A stretch of 64,000 bases of DNA from Nocardioides sp. WS12 (GCF_014108865.1 NZ_CP053928.1:992001-1056000); one strand, 5' to 3'; positions 14,474 through 23,370 are shown, numbered from the stretch's first letter. Program-made: numbers and translations. The notes: generated by a model not told the origin, from the letters alone.

Positions 14474-16119
14474 CCTCCTCCGCCGGGACAGGCCGCAAGG
14501 CAGCGTTCGCGCTGCTTGCTGCCGTCCCGGTGGTCGTTTTCGCGGTGTTCTTCGTGCTGCCGGTCGGCGCGATGCTCGGGCGTGGCCTGTGGCCCGAGGG
14601 CCGCTTCGATCCGGGAGCCGTGGTCGACGTACTCCAGCGACCCCGGACGGGGCGGGTGCTGTGGTTCACCGTCTGGACGAGCACGGTCGCGACCGCCATC
14701 GCTGTCTTGCTGGGAGTCCCGGCCGCGTATGTCCTGCACCGGTTGCGGTTCCGGGGCCGCGCGCTGGTGAGGGCGGCGCTGTTGGTGCCGTTCGTGCTGC
14801 CCACGGTGGTCGTCGGCCTCGCGGTTCGTGAGCTGATCTCGTCGTCCGGGCCGCTCGGCTTCCTGGGTCTCGACGGCAGCCCGGTGGCGATCCTGATCGG
14901 CCTGGTGTTCTTCAACGTCGCGGTCGTCATCCGCACCGTGGGCGTGGCGTGGGAGGGCCTCGACCGCCGACCGGGGGAGGCCGCCGCGGCGCTGGGCGCC
15001 TCGCCGTGGCAGGTGTTCCGCACCGTGACCTTCCCCGCGCTCCGACCGGCGATCGTCTCCGCGGCCAGCGTGGTCTTCCTGTTCTGCGCCACCGCGTTCG
15101 GTGTCGTGCTGGTGCTCGGCGGCGTGAAGTACTCGTCGGTCGAGACCGAGATCTACCTGCTCACCGCGGACCTGCTCGACCTGCCCGCGGCCGCAGCCCT
15201 GTCGCTGGTGCAGATGATCGCGGTCGTCGTCCTCCTGGTCGTGGTCGGACGCCTGCGCGCCGTCCCCGACCCGACGGTACGACGATCCGTGGCTGCCCCA
15301 GCACGACCGCAAGCTCGTGACATTCCAGCAGTGGTGGTCACCGCGTTGACCTTGTTGGCCGTGTCGCTGCCGATCCTGACGCTGGTCGTCGCGTCCTTCC
15401 GGAGCGACGGTGCCTGGACCCTCGACTTCTACCGCGCACTCGAGGGGTCGGGTGACGGACTGCTCCAGGTGTCGGTGACCGACGCGCTGGCCGCGTCGCT
15501 GCGGATCGCGGTCGACGCGACCTGGATGTCCCTGTCGTTGGGCCTGATCGTCGCGTTCGTGGTGACCCGGCGGACCCGGACGCGCACCGGTCGCCGGATG
15601 CGCACCGTGCTCGACGGCTTCTTCATGCTGCCGCTCGGCGTCTCCGCGGTGACCCTGGGCTTCGGATTCCTGATCGCACTCGACGAGCCGCCACTGGACC
15701 TGCGCAGCAGCCCGCTCCTGGTGCCGATCGCCCAGGCCCTGGTGGCTCTGCCCCTGGTGGTGCGGACCCTCGTTCCTGTCCTGGCGGGCATCGACGACCG
15801 GCAGCGGCAAGCTGCTGCCTCGCTCGGGGCCTCACCGTTGCGGGCGATCCGCACCGTCGACGTGGCCGTCGTGTGGCGGCCGTTGCTCGCAGCCGCCGGC
15901 TTCGCGTTCGCCGTGTCGCTGGGCGAGTTCGGCGCGACGTCCTTCATCGTGCGGCCTGCCGAGCCCACACTGCCCGTCGCGATCTACCGGTTGCTGAGCC
16001 ATCCCGGTGCCCTCAACTACGGCACCGCGATGGCGGCTTCGGTCGTCCTGGCTGCGGTGACCGCCGCTGTCATCCTTGTCGTCGAGCGGCTGCGTGTGCC
16101 GGGAACAGGAGCCTGGTGA
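14470..16119 (+). CDS. thiP: Thiamine ABC transporter permease
   Basis: A 549-residue membrane protein with about twelve hydrophobic helices in two homologous halves, as usual for ThiP, so a single polypeptide forms the translocation channel. Both halves carry an EAA-type coupling loop that contacts the ATPase: EAAAALGASPWQVFRTVTFP near residue 176, and a second copy reading QAAASLGASPLRAIRTVDVA near residue 450. ATG at 14470 overlaps the thiB stop and excludes an upstream in-frame extension that lies inside thiB. The stop overlaps the start of the ATPase gene by one base (TGATG). Confidence 0.92.
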   Translation: MTSSAGTGRKAAFALLAAVPVVVFAVFFVLPVGAMLGRGLWPEGRFDPGAVVDVLQRPRTGRVLWFTVWTSTVATAIAVLLGVPAAYVLHRLRFRGRALVRAALLVPFVLPTVVVGLAVRELISSSGPLGFLGLDGSPVAILIGLVFFNVAVVIRTVGVAWEGLDRRPGEAAAALGASPWQVFRTVTFPALRPAIVSAASVVFLFCATAFGVVLVLGGVKYSSVETEIYLLTADLLDLPAAAALSLVQMIAVVVLLVVVGRLRAVPDPTVRRSVAAPARPQARDIPAVVVTALTLLAVSLPILTLVVASFRSDGAWTLDFYRALEGSGDGLLQVSVTDALAASLRIAVDATWMSLSLGLIVAFVVTRRTRTRTGRRMRTVLDGFFMLPLGVSAVTLGFGFLIALDEPPLDLRSSPLLVPIAQALVALPLVVRTLVPVLAGIDDRQRQAAASLGASPLRAIRTVDVAVVWRPLLAAAGFAFAVSLGEFGATSFIVRPAEPTLPVAIYRLLSHPGALNYGTAMAASVVLAAVTAAVILVVERLRVPGTGAW

Positions 16120-17144
16120 TGCTGGACCTCAAGGGCGTGACCGTCACCTTCGACGGCACCCGTGCCGTCGATGCCGTCGACCTCTCCGTCAAGGACGGCG
16201 ACGTGCTCGCCGTCCTCGGCCCGTCGGGTTGCGGCAAGTCGACCCTGTTGCGGGCAGTCGCCGGACTCGAGCCCCTCGCCGAAGGGTCGATCTCGTGGGA
16301 TGGCGGCGACCTCGCCGACACCCCGACGCACCGCCGCGGCTTCGCGCTGATGTTCCAGGACGGACAACTCTTCGACCACCTGACCGTGGCCCGCAATGTC
16401 GGCTACGCCCAACGCCTGCGCGGGTTGTCGCGTGCCGCAGTCCGCACCGAGGTCGACGACCTGCTCGCTCTCGTCGGGCTCGCGGGCTTCGGCGACCGCC
16501 TGCCGCGCAGCCTCTCCGGCGGCGAGCGGCAACGGGTCGCCCTGGCGCGGTCCCTCGCAGCACGCCCGCGCCTGCTGCTCCTCGACGAACCGCTCAGTGC
16601 CCTCGACGCGGAACTGCGCGGCCGCCTGGCCACCGACCTGCGCCGCATCCTCACCGCGTCCGGAACGACCGCGCTGATGGTCACCCACGACCAGGCCGAG
16701 GCCTTCGCGGTCGCCGACCGGCTCGCGGTGATGCGCGGGGGCCAGATCGTGCAGGAGGGCGCCGCGACCGAGGTGTGGGGAGCGCCCGTCGACGGCGACA
16801 CCGCCCTGTTCCTCGGCTACTCCCGCGTACTGGAAGGGGATGCTGCGGCCGCCCTGCTGCGACTGGCGGGTGCGCCCGCCGCTCCCGGCGCGGCGGTGGC
16901 GGTCCGGTCCTCGGCGGTCCAAGCGGGACCCGGGCAGGGCCAACCGGCCGTCGTACAGGACTTCGGCCTGACGCCGGACGGGAGTCGTGTCGTGGTGTCG
17001 GTCGACGGGGTCGGTGATCTCGAGGCCGTGGGCGCCCCGGGGTGGGCACCGGCGTCGGGAAACAGCGCCGCCGTACAGGTGGATCGGCGTGGCCTGGCCG
17101 TGATTCCCGACGCACCAGCACGATGGTCAGGATCGGTCTCCTAG
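16119..17144 (+). CDS. thiQ: Thiamine ABC transporter ATP-binding protein
   Basis: A 341-residue ABC ATPase energising thiamine import. The Walker A motif GPSGCGKST is at 34-42, the ABC signature LSGGERQRVALARSL is near 129, Walker B LLLLDEPLSALD is near 150, and the H-loop is MVTHDQAEAF. Beyond residue 240 there is a C-terminal regulatory-type extension (TOBE-like) longer than in E. coli ThiQ. ATG 16119 is taken; a GTG one codon earlier is equally readable. The TAG stop (17142-17144) is also the first half of the -10 box of the next gene, which therefore has its own promoter. Confidence 0.92.
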   Translation: MLDLKGVTVTFDGTRAVDAVDLSVKDGDVLAVLGPSGCGKSTLLRAVAGLEPLAEGSISWDGGDLADTPTHRRGFALMFQDGQLFDHLTVARNVGYAQRLRGLSRAAVRTEVDDLLALVGLAGFGDRLPRSLSGGERQRVALARSLAARPRLLLLDEPLSALDAELRGRLATDLRRILTASGTTALMVTHDQAEAFAVADRLAVMRGGQIVQEGAATEVWGAPVDGDTALFLGYSRVLEGDAAAALLRLAGAPAAPGAAVAVRSSAVQAGPGQGQPAVVQDFGLTPDGSRVVVSVDGVGDLEAVGAPGWAPASGNSAAVQVDRRGLAVIPDAPARWSGSVS

Positions 17145-17156
17145 ACTGCCCCGGTG
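17142..17156 (+). promoter_or_regulatory. leaderless promoter of the PAP2-family gene
   Basis: TAGACT (17142-17147), six bases, GTG at 17154. The TAG is also the thiQ stop codon. Confidence 0.5.
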
Positions 17157-18239
17157 TATCGCCGCGCCTATACCCTCCTCATCGGCACGGCCGCGATCAT
17201 GCTGGGGCTTGCGATCTTCACCGCGGTCAAGCTCGACCGCCGCCTGCTCGACCCGGAGGGCAGCTTCCTCGGACCGTCCTACATCCGCCTGCCGTTGCTG
17301 CTCATCGGCGCGTTGCTGCTGGACCTGCTGCCGCTGACCCTCTGGAAGGCCCGTGGCCGTCCGAACCGGGTGATGCCGATCGTGCGGCACCGCCTGAAGA
17401 CCCACTGGACCAGGGAACGCGCCACCCTGGTGGCGATCGGTGTCATCAGCTTCTACCTGACCTACGTCAGCTATCGGAACCTCAAGTCGTTCCTGCCCTT
17501 TGTGCGTTCCGACCCGGCCGCCGCACCGGGCGAGGTCCGGGCGCTGTCCTACGACCGCGAGCTGCACATCATGGACCGGGTCATCTTCTTCGGGAACGAC
17601 CCGAGCGACGTCCTGCACGCGATCCTGGGCAAGACGGTCACCGCTGAGGTGCTCTCGCCGATCTACCTGATGTTCCTGCCGCTGGTCCCGCTCGGCGTGA
17701 CGGCCTGGCTGGTCTGGTCGCGGAACATGTCGTTCGGCTACTGGTTCGTGACCTCGCAGTGCCTGGCCTGGTCGCTCGGCACCCTGTCCTACTACCTCCT
17801 CCCGACCCTCGGCCCGGGTATCGCCTACGCCGCGGAGTACTACGGAACCGGAGGTCTGGCGCACACCGGCACGACCGACCTGATGAACGGGATCGTGAGA
17901 GCCAGGGGCAATGTCCTGTACGGCGGCGCGACCGGCTCGGTGAACTCGATCGCCGGCTTCGCGAGCCTCCACTGCGCGATCACCCTGCTCTTCGCGCTGA
18001 TGGTCCAGTACACGTTGCGCTCGAAGATCCTGAAGTGGGTCTTCTGGGTGAACTTCGGCCTGACCGTCGTCGCGACCCTGTACTTCGGCTGGCACTACGT
18101 CGCCGACGACATCGCGGGCATCGCGATTGCCGTCGTGGCCTTCTACGTCGGTGGGATCGCGAGCGGTCAGAAGTTCGATCGCGGCCTGCATTCACACCCG
18201 ACCACGACGACGTCGAAGGTACCCATCGAGGTCGACTAA
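17154..18239 (+). CDS. PAP2-superfamily membrane phosphatase or phosphotransferase
   Basis: A 361-residue membrane protein with about six hydrophobic helices. PAP2 active-site blocks are visible in the second half: SLHC within NSIAGFASLHCAITLLFAL, and GWHYVADDIAGI. The first block is degenerate. Members act on lipid phosphates or transfer head groups (inositol phosphorylceramide synthase and AUR1-like groups are similar in layout). With teichoic-type and polysaccharide genes elsewhere in the window, a role in envelope lipid turnover is plausible but not shown. GTG start from a leaderless promoter; 115 bases separate it from the NlpC/P60 gene. Confidence 0.75.
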   Translation: MYRRAYTLLIGTAAIMLGLAIFTAVKLDRRLLDPEGSFLGPSYIRLPLLLIGALLLDLLPLTLWKARGRPNRVMPIVRHRLKTHWTRERATLVAIGVISFYLTYVSYRNLKSFLPFVRSDPAAAPGEVRALSYDRELHIMDRVIFFGNDPSDVLHAILGKTVTAEVLSPIYLMFLPLVPLGVTAWLVWSRNMSFGYWFVTSQCLAWSLGTLSYYLLPTLGPGIAYAAEYYGTGGLAHTGTTDLMNGIVRARGNVLYGGATGSVNSIAGFASLHCAITLLFALMVQYTLRSKILKWVFWVNFGLTVVATLYFGWHYVADDIAGIAIAVVAFYVGGIASGQKFDRGLHSHPTTTTSKVPIEVD

Positions 18240-18341
18240 CGACGTCATTTCGAGAGTTACAACGATGTAGTTCGTCAAGCCGACACGCCGATGAATCCTG
18301 AGAATGTTGGGGTTTTTGTTTCGGATGTGACGAAATCGCAC

Positions 18342-18357
18342 TACGGTGACGCGAGTG
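18342..18357 (+). promoter_or_regulatory. leaderless promoter of the NlpC/P60 gene
   Basis: TACGGT (18342-18347), seven bases, GTG at 18355. A TACA-N4-TGTA palindrome lies about 80 bases upstream (near 18259-18270), a possible regulator site. Confidence 0.45.
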
Positions 18358-19575
18358 CGCACTCCAACTCTCGGGTCAGGTCTTCTTGCGCTGGTGCTGA
18401 CGGCGGCCGTCTTCGTCCCCGGGGCGCAGGCTGATCCAGCCGATCCCGACACCCCCTCGGTGAGCGACGTCCGCGCCGCGCGGGACCGGGCATCCGTCGC
18501 GAAGACGAAGGTGCAGGTCGTCCAGGAGAAGCTCGCGGCGGCTGCTGCCGACCTCGAGACGGCCTCGGTTCGCGCCGCGAAGGCCACCGAGGCCTGGAAT
18601 GGCGCCCGGTGGGCCGCCCAACAGGCGCGGACCGCCCAACGGGTCGCGGAAGCGGCGTCGGTGAGGGCCGACCAGACGATGGCCCTCCAGAAGGTCGACT
18701 ACCGCGACGCCGTGATCACCGCTGAGGCGATGGGCCTCGAACTGTCTGCCGTCGGTGCCTTCATCTCTGCCGACGGGATGGAGGCCCTGGTCGAGCGATC
18801 CGCTGCCATCGACCACGTCCAGGCCATGTTCAACCAGCAGCGCAACGAGTTCATCGCGGCGGCCGACGACGCCGAGAAGGCCGAGAAGGTCGCCTCGGCC
18901 GCAGCGGTCCGTGCCGACCGGGCCGCAGCCGACGCTCGCGTCGCGCGCGACGAGGCGCAGGACGCCGCCCGGACCGCCGCTGCGACCACGGCCCGCATCG
19001 AACGCCGCAAGGCCCAACTGGTCCGCACCCTCGCCCGACTGCAGGGCGTCAGTGTCACCCTCGCCGCCCGCCGCCAGGCTGCGCTCGAGGAGGAACGCCG
19101 GGCTGCCCGGGTCGCGGCCAGGCCGACCCCGGTTCGCGACGCCACTCCGACGCCCGAGCCGAAGGACCCCGATCCGAAGCCGGCCGACCCCGGCCCAGCT
19201 CCTGCACCGAGCAACGGTGCCCAGGCGGCCATCGCGTTCGCCCGCGCCCAGCTCGGCGAGCCGTACCGGTGGGGCGCCTCCGGCCCGAACGCATGGGACT
19301 GCTCCGGCCTGACCGCCGAAGCCTGGGCAGCCGGCGGCAAGAGCCTCCCGCACTACTCCGTCGCCCAGTACGACGTCTCCACGCCCATCTCGGGTGGCCA
19401 GTTGCGGCCCGGCGACCTGGTGTTCTGGGGCGAGGGCAGCAACCCCGGCTCGATCTACCACGTCGCGCTCTACGTCGGGAACGGCCAGATCATCCACGCA
19501 CCGCGCACCGGCCGTCCGGTCACCCAGGAATCGCTCCACTACTGGCGCACCCCGGATTTCTACGCCCGTCCCTGA
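18355..19575 (+). CDS. Secreted NlpC/P60 (C40) peptidoglycan endopeptidase
   Basis: A 406-residue exported hydrolase. An N-terminal signal peptide (GLLALVLTAAVFVPGAQA) is followed by a long Ala/Arg-rich coiled-coil region (about 30-250), a Pro-rich linker with repeated TPEPKDPDPKPADP-like residues, and a C-terminal NlpC/P60 domain of about 120 residues. The catalytic residues are visible: Cys in AWDCSGLTAEAW, His in SIYHVALYVG, and a further His in IIHAPRTG. Domain order matches RipA/RipC-like cell-separation enzymes, where the coiled coil regulates activity. GTG 18355 is preferred to GTG 18346 because the earlier codon sits inside the -10 box. Confidence 0.9.
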   Translation: MRTPTLGSGLLALVLTAAVFVPGAQADPADPDTPSVSDVRAARDRASVAKTKVQVVQEKLAAAAADLETASVRAAKATEAWNGARWAAQQARTAQRVAEAASVRADQTMALQKVDYRDAVITAEAMGLELSAVGAFISADGMEALVERSAAIDHVQAMFNQQRNEFIAAADDAEKAEKVASAAAVRADRAAADARVARDEAQDAARTAAATTARIERRKAQLVRTLARLQGVSVTLAARRQAALEEERRAARVAARPTPVRDATPTPEPKDPDPKPADPGPAPAPSNGAQAAIAFARAQLGEPYRWGASGPNAWDCSGLTAEAWAAGGKSLPHYSVAQYDVSTPISGGQLRPGDLVFWGEGSNPGSIYHVALYVGNGQIIHAPRTGRPVTQESLHYWRTPDFYARP

Positions 19576-19596
19576 TGCCCACACTTCGTGGTCCGT

Positions 19597-19611
19597 TAGG
19601 TTCAGTCCATG
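19597..19611 (+). promoter_or_regulatory. leaderless promoter of the acyl-CoA oxidase/dehydrogenase gene
   Basis: TAGGTT (19597-19602), six bases, ATG at 19609. Confidence 0.5.
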
Positions 19612-21651
19612 GCTGAGGACACGACCACGACCAAGCCCCCGGCACTCACGATCGACGTCCCTGGCCTGACCAGCGTCCTCGATGGCAAGTACGTCGACAT
19701 GCGCACCGAGGTGCGCCGGTTGCTGCCGTCGTACGCCTCGGTCCTGGAGGACGCCGAGACGATGACCCGCGACGAGTTCCGCGAGCGGGTGCGCGAGGTG
19801 GTCCTCGAGATCGCCGAGACCGGCGCCCCCGGCGTGGGCTTCCCGAAGGAGTACGGCGGCGGGGAGGACATCGGCGCCTCGATCGCCGCCTTCGACACCC
19901 TCGCGTACGGCGACCTGTCGGTGCTCGTGAAGTTCGGCGTCCAGTTCGGCCTGTTCGGTGGCGCGATCCTGCAGCTCGGCACGAAGCGGCACCACGACGC
20001 GTATCTCCCGGACCTGATCACCGGCAAGCTGTTCGGCTGCTTTGCCATGACGGAGACCGCCCACGGCAGCAACGTGCAGGCGCTGGGCACCCTGGCGACG
20101 TACGACGCGGCTGCGGGGGAGTTCGTGATCACGACGAGCACGCCTGAAGCGGGCAAGGACTACATCGGCAACGCGGCGAAGCACGCCCGGATGGCGGCTG
20201 TGTTCGCGCAGCTCGAAGTCGAGGGCGAGGGACACGGCGTGCACGCGTTCGTGGTGCCGATCCGCGATGAGCTGGGCAACCCCCTCCCGGGCATCCGGAT
20301 CGAGGACGACGGCCACAAGATGGGCCTCAACGGCGTCGACAACGGCCGGATCTGGTTCGACGGCGTGCGCGTCCCGCGCGAGGCGCTGCTCAACAAGTTC
20401 GCCGACGTGACCGAGGACGGGAAGTACGTCAGCGAGATCGAGAGCTCGGGCCGCCGCTTCTTCACGATGCTCGGAACCCTCGTCCAGGGCCGGGTCTCGG
20501 TCGGTTCGGCCGCGGTCAGCACGGCGAAGGTGGCCCTGACGATCGCGGTGAAGTACGGCCTGCACCGCAGGCAGTTCGAGACGGGCAACGCCAAGGAGGG
20601 CGAGGACGCCGAGCAGCTGCTGCTGGACTACGGCCTGCACCAGCGCCGGCTGTTCCCGCGCCTGGCCCGGACCTACGCCCTGCACTTCGCGCAGGAGGTG
20701 CTCGCCAGCCGGCTGCACGACGTCTTCTCGGGAATCACTCCGGACGAGGAGTCCCGGCGGCTGCTGGAGTCGCGCGCCGCGGGCACGAAGGCGCTGTCGA
20801 CCTGGCTCGCCACCGATGTCATCCAGGAGTGCCGCGAGGCCTGCGGCGGAGCCGGCTATCTGTCGGTCAACCGGTTCGCCGCGCTGAAGGCCGACACGGA
20901 CGTGTTCATGACCTTCGAGGGCGACAACCACGTCCTGCTGCAACTGGTCGGCAAGGGCCTGCTCACCGACTATGCCAGCGACTTCTCCGACCTCGACCAG
21001 CTCGGGATGGTCCGGTTCGTGGCCAGCGTCGCCGTGGAGACGGTGCTGGAGAAGACCCGCGTCCACAAGATCCTGCAGCAGATCCGTGACGCGCTGCCCG
21101 ACCGCGACGACGCCTGGTACACCGACAGCGGCCTGCTCGACCCGAGCTACCACCTCGCGATGTTCCGGTTCCGCGAGGAGCACCGGATCGGTGGCGTCGC
21201 CAAGCGGCTCAAGCGCGGCGTCGACTCCGGGATGAACCCGGGAGAGGTCTTCTCCCGGGTCCAGGACCACGTGATCTCCACGGCCAAGGCGCACGTCGAG
21301 CGGCTGGTCCTCGAGGCGTTCGTCGAGAAGCTCGCGACCCTCGATGACGGGGACAACAAGCTCGCCCTCAACATGTTGTGTGACCTGTATGCGTTGACGA
21401 GCATCGAGGACGACGCCGCCTGGTTCATGGAGCACGGTCGCCTCACCACGCAGCGGTCCAAGCAGATCACCCGCGAGATCGGTGACCTGTGCCGTCGGGT
21501 GCGCCCGGTCGCCGGCGACCTGGTCGACGCGTTCGCGGTGCCGACCGAACTGCTGCGCGCCCCGGCGCTGATCCAACCGGTGGTTGAGGTGCGAGCGAAG
21601 CGAGCCAGCCCGGTGGTTGAGGTGCGAGCGAAGCGAGCCTCGAAACCATGA
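19609..21651 (+). CDS. Acyl-CoA oxidase/dehydrogenase family flavoprotein
   Basis: A 680-residue flavoprotein, closer in size and motifs to acyl-CoA oxidases (about 660 residues) than to 380-residue dehydrogenases. The FAD-binding block GCFAMTETAHGSNVQALGT and the catalytic-Glu block FMTFEGDNHVLLQL are both oxidase-like. It would introduce the 2,3-double bond in acyl-CoA during beta-oxidation. The C-terminus is unusual: the last 23 residues (PVVEVRAKRAS twice, then KP) are translated from two in-tandem copies of a palindromic repeat, so the ancestral protein probably ended near LLRAPALIQ. The stop overlaps the start of the next gene (ATGA). Confidence 0.85.
   Translation: MAEDTTTTKPPALTIDVPGLTSVLDGKYVDMRTEVRRLLPSYASVLEDAETMTRDEFRERVREVVLEIAETGAPGVGFPKEYGGGEDIGASIAAFDTLAYGDLSVLVKFGVQFGLFGGAILQLGTKRHHDAYLPDLITGKLFGCFAMTETAHGSNVQALGTLATYDAAAGEFVITTSTPEAGKDYIGNAAKHARMAAVFAQLEVEGEGHGVHAFVVPIRDELGNPLPGIRIEDDGHKMGLNGVDNGRIWFDGVRVPREALLNKFADVTEDGKYVSEIESSGRRFFTMLGTLVQGRVSVGSAAVSTAKVALTIAVKYGLHRRQFETGNAKEGEDAEQLLLDYGLHQRRLFPRLARTYALHFAQEVLASRLHDVFSGITPDEESRRLLESRAAGTKALSTWLATDVIQECREACGGAGYLSVNRFAALKADTDVFMTFEGDNHVLLQLVGKGLLTDYASDFSDLDQLGMVRFVASVAVETVLEKTRVHKILQQIRDALPDRDDAWYTDSGLLDPSYHLAMFRFREEHRIGGVAKRLKRGVDSGMNPGEVFSRVQDHVISTAKAHVERLVLEAFVEKLATLDDGDNKLALNMLCDLYALTSIEDDAAWFMEHGRLTTQRSKQITREIGDLCRRVRPVAGDLVDAFAVPTELLRAPALIQPVVEVRAKRASPVVEVRAKRASKP
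21579..21647 (+). repeat. tandem palindromic dispersed repeats (type A, two copies, 33-bp period)
   Basis: Two copies of GGTGGTTGAGGTGCGAGCGA-AGCGAGCC begin at 21579 and 21612; the second continues into TCGAAACC. The period is 33 bases (11 codons), so both are read in frame by the upstream gene. The ATG of the methyltransferase follows directly at 21648. Inverted relatives occur at 61415-61450. Confidence 0.8.
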
Positions 21652-22331
21652 TTCGCAAGGCACTGTCCCGCGTCCCCGGCATCGGCGACTGGGACGAAGA
21701 CCCGCTCTGGGCGACCTTCTACGACTGGACCGTCGAGCACCCTCGTGCCGGCGGAGCGCTCTGGCGGGTCGGGATCAACAGCGACCTGAGCCGGCTCTAC
21801 AAGGCCGCCGCCGAGATCGGTGCCCAACCGGCCGGCAAGCGGATCCTCGACATCCCCTGCGGGGGCGGCGTCGCCCTGCGCGGCCTCAAGCCCGGTCAGG
21901 GCGTCGAGTACGTCGCCGGCGACATCGCGCAGGCGATGCTGGACCGCACGATGCGGGCAGCCGAGGTGCGGGGGGTCGCCGACCAGGTCGTGCCGGAGAT
22001 CGCCGACGTCGGGAACCTGCCGTTCGACGACGCCTCGTTCGACATGGTCGTCACCTTCACCGGGCTGCACTGCTTCCCCGACCCCGCACGTGCGGTGGTC
22101 GAGATGGCGCGCGTGCTCAAGCCGGGCGGCGTCCTCACGGGCAGCGCCCTGTTCAACGACACAGGGTTGCGGTTCGAGCCGATGCGGCGGATCGGGCGAC
22201 TCGCCAGCGTGCTCGGCCCCGGCTGCACGAGCAACGACCTCCAGGGCTGGCTTGCGGGACAAGGGATCGCGGACGTCGTACTCGAGAAGAGCGGAGCGAT
22301 CGGCTACTTCCGCGGAGTCAAGCGCACGTGA
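21648..22331 (+). CDS. Class I SAM-dependent methyltransferase (UbiE/Methyltransf_11-like)
   Basis: A 227-residue methyltransferase. Motif I is LDIPCGGGVALRGLK (SAM loop), motif II is the acidic YVAGDIAQAMLD stretch, and the post-motif FDMVVTFTGLHCFPDPARAV is typical of the Methyltransf_11 family. The substrate is unknown. The ATG is immediately 3' of a dispersed repeat and overlaps the stop of the acyl-CoA oxidase gene, while its own stop overlaps the TetR gene (GTGA), so three genes are tightly coupled. An earlier native start may have been lost when the repeat inserted. Confidence 0.82.
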   Translation: MIRKALSRVPGIGDWDEDPLWATFYDWTVEHPRAGGALWRVGINSDLSRLYKAAAEIGAQPAGKRILDIPCGGGVALRGLKPGQGVEYVAGDIAQAMLDRTMRAAEVRGVADQVVPEIADVGNLPFDDASFDMVVTFTGLHCFPDPARAVVEMARVLKPGGVLTGSALFNDTGLRFEPMRRIGRLASVLGPGCTSNDLQGWLAGQGIADVVLEKSGAIGYFRGVKRT

Positions 22332-22894
22332 GGAGAGGGAGCGCCGCGCGGCGCGAGGCTGTCTTCACGGCGTTGCGGGACCTGCTCCTGGCCAAGCCGT
22401 GGGGAGACGTCACCCTCGAGGCGGTCGCGAAGGACGCCGGTGTCAGCCGGCAGACCCTCTACAACTCGTTCGGGTCGCGCTACGGCCTGGCGCAGGCGTA
22501 CACGATCGCCCTGGCCGACGCGCTGTGCGACCTGATCGCCGCCACCCTCGAGGAGCACCGCGACGACCCGCGCGCCGGGCTGGAAGCGGGTCTGCAGATC
22601 TACCTGGAGGTCGCCGCGACCGACCCGCTCATCCAGCGCGTGCGCGCCGGTGACGCGCATCCGGACCTGGTCCAGTTGGTGACCGCCGACGCGGGCACCC
22701 TGCTGACCCACGTCGCATCCCGGCTCGAGGTCGCCCTGCGCAACTCCTGGCCCGACGTCGACGTCGACCAACGCCGCACGCTGGCGCGCACCGTCGCCCG
22801 GATCGCGGTCAGCTTCGTCCCGATGCCCCCGGAGTACGACGACAGCCCGGCCGTGATCGCAACCGAACTGTCCTCACTGCTTGCTCCGCGCTGA
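22328..22894 (+). CDS. TetR-family transcriptional regulator
   Basis: A 188-residue TetR regulator. The N-terminal HTH is at about 25-50 (VTLEAVAKDAGVSRQTLYNSFGSRYGL), followed by a helical ligand-binding domain. GTG at 22328 overlaps the methyltransferase stop; the upstream open frame is a shadow of that gene. Operon position suggests local control of the acyl-CoA oxidase/methyltransferase pair. Its 3' end runs into the first array of GAGTTGGGGTTTGT repeats. The ligand is unknown. Confidence 0.88.
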   Translation: MRRGSAARREAVFTALRDLLLAKPWGDVTLEAVAKDAGVSRQTLYNSFGSRYGLAQAYTIALADALCDLIAATLEEHRDDPRAGLEAGLQIYLEVAATDPLIQRVRAGDAHPDLVQLVTADAGTLLTHVASRLEVALRNSWPDVDVDQRRTLARTVARIAVSFVPMPPEYDDSPAVIATELSSLLAPR

Positions 22895-22955
22895 CGCGAG
22901 TTGGGGTTTGTCGCGCGCGACTTGGGGTTTGTGACCGTCGAGTTGGGGTTTGTGT
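22893..22955 (+). repeat. three-copy repeat array, core GAGTTGGGGTTTGT
   Basis: Three copies of CGCGAGTTGGGGTTTGT-like units start near 22895, 22915 and 22936 (the second has GACTTGG). They lie between the convergent TetR and cupin genes, and are the inverted form of the array at 23901-23984. Confidence 0.8.
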
Positions 22956-22970
22956 CTCGCGGCGTACGGG

Positions 22971-23360
22971 TCAGGCGATCCAGGCGGGCGAGACGGGCTC
23001 GCCACGGCCTTCAGGTGAGATCGGGGTCGCCACTCCGCTGGCCGGGCCGGTGATGACGAACACCGCGCCGGACTCGGTGCTGACCTGCCGCTGCGCGCCG
23101 GCGGGCAGGACCAGGGTGTCACCGGCTGACAGGTCGATGGTCTCGGTGTCGACGACCACGGTCGCCGTGCCGTCGAGCACGTGCCACGCCTGCTCGACGT
23201 CAAAGGCGTGCTGTGGTCCTCGCTGGCCGGTCTGCATCGCGACGCGCCACAGGCTCAGCGTCTGCGTTCCGCCCTGGGTGGGCGACGCGAGCGTGGTCAT
23301 CGAAGCGTTGGGCGTCTCGGTGACGCGACTTTCCGAACGGGCGATCTTGACGGCGGGCAT
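22971..23360 (-). CDS. Small cupin-domain protein
   Basis: A 129-residue single-domain cupin. The cupin cores are recognisable as HAFDVEQAWHVLDGTATVVVD (usual G-X5-H-X-H-X3-4-E region, incomplete) and LSAGDTLVLPAGAQRQV. Several metal ligands of the first motif are not obvious, so catalysis is doubtful and a sensory or binding role is possible. ATG at 23360 has GGAG five bases upstream. It is divergent from a MarR gene and shares a 31-bp palindrome with it, so it is likely the regulator's target. Confidence 0.75.
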   Translation of the reverse strand: MPAVKIARSESRVTETPNASMTTLASPTQGGTQTLSLWRVAMQTGQRGPQHAFDVEQAWHVLDGTATVVVDTETIDLSAGDTLVLPAGAQRQVSTESGAVFVITGPASGVATPISPEGRGEPVSPAWIA

Positions 23361-23370
23361 ACCGACTCCA

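Noticed and set aside
18304..18380. Partial similarity of GTTGGGGTTTTTGT and CTCCAACTCTCGGGTCA to the 21-bp repeat
   Set aside because: The two matches are short, imperfect, and one is in the NlpC/P60 signal-peptide coding region; they could be chance.
18376..21663. A 1095-codon open frame on the minus strand
   Set aside because: It lies opposite the NlpC/P60 and acyl-CoA oxidase genes, whose motifs are intact on the plus strand. The minus translation has no recognisable domain.
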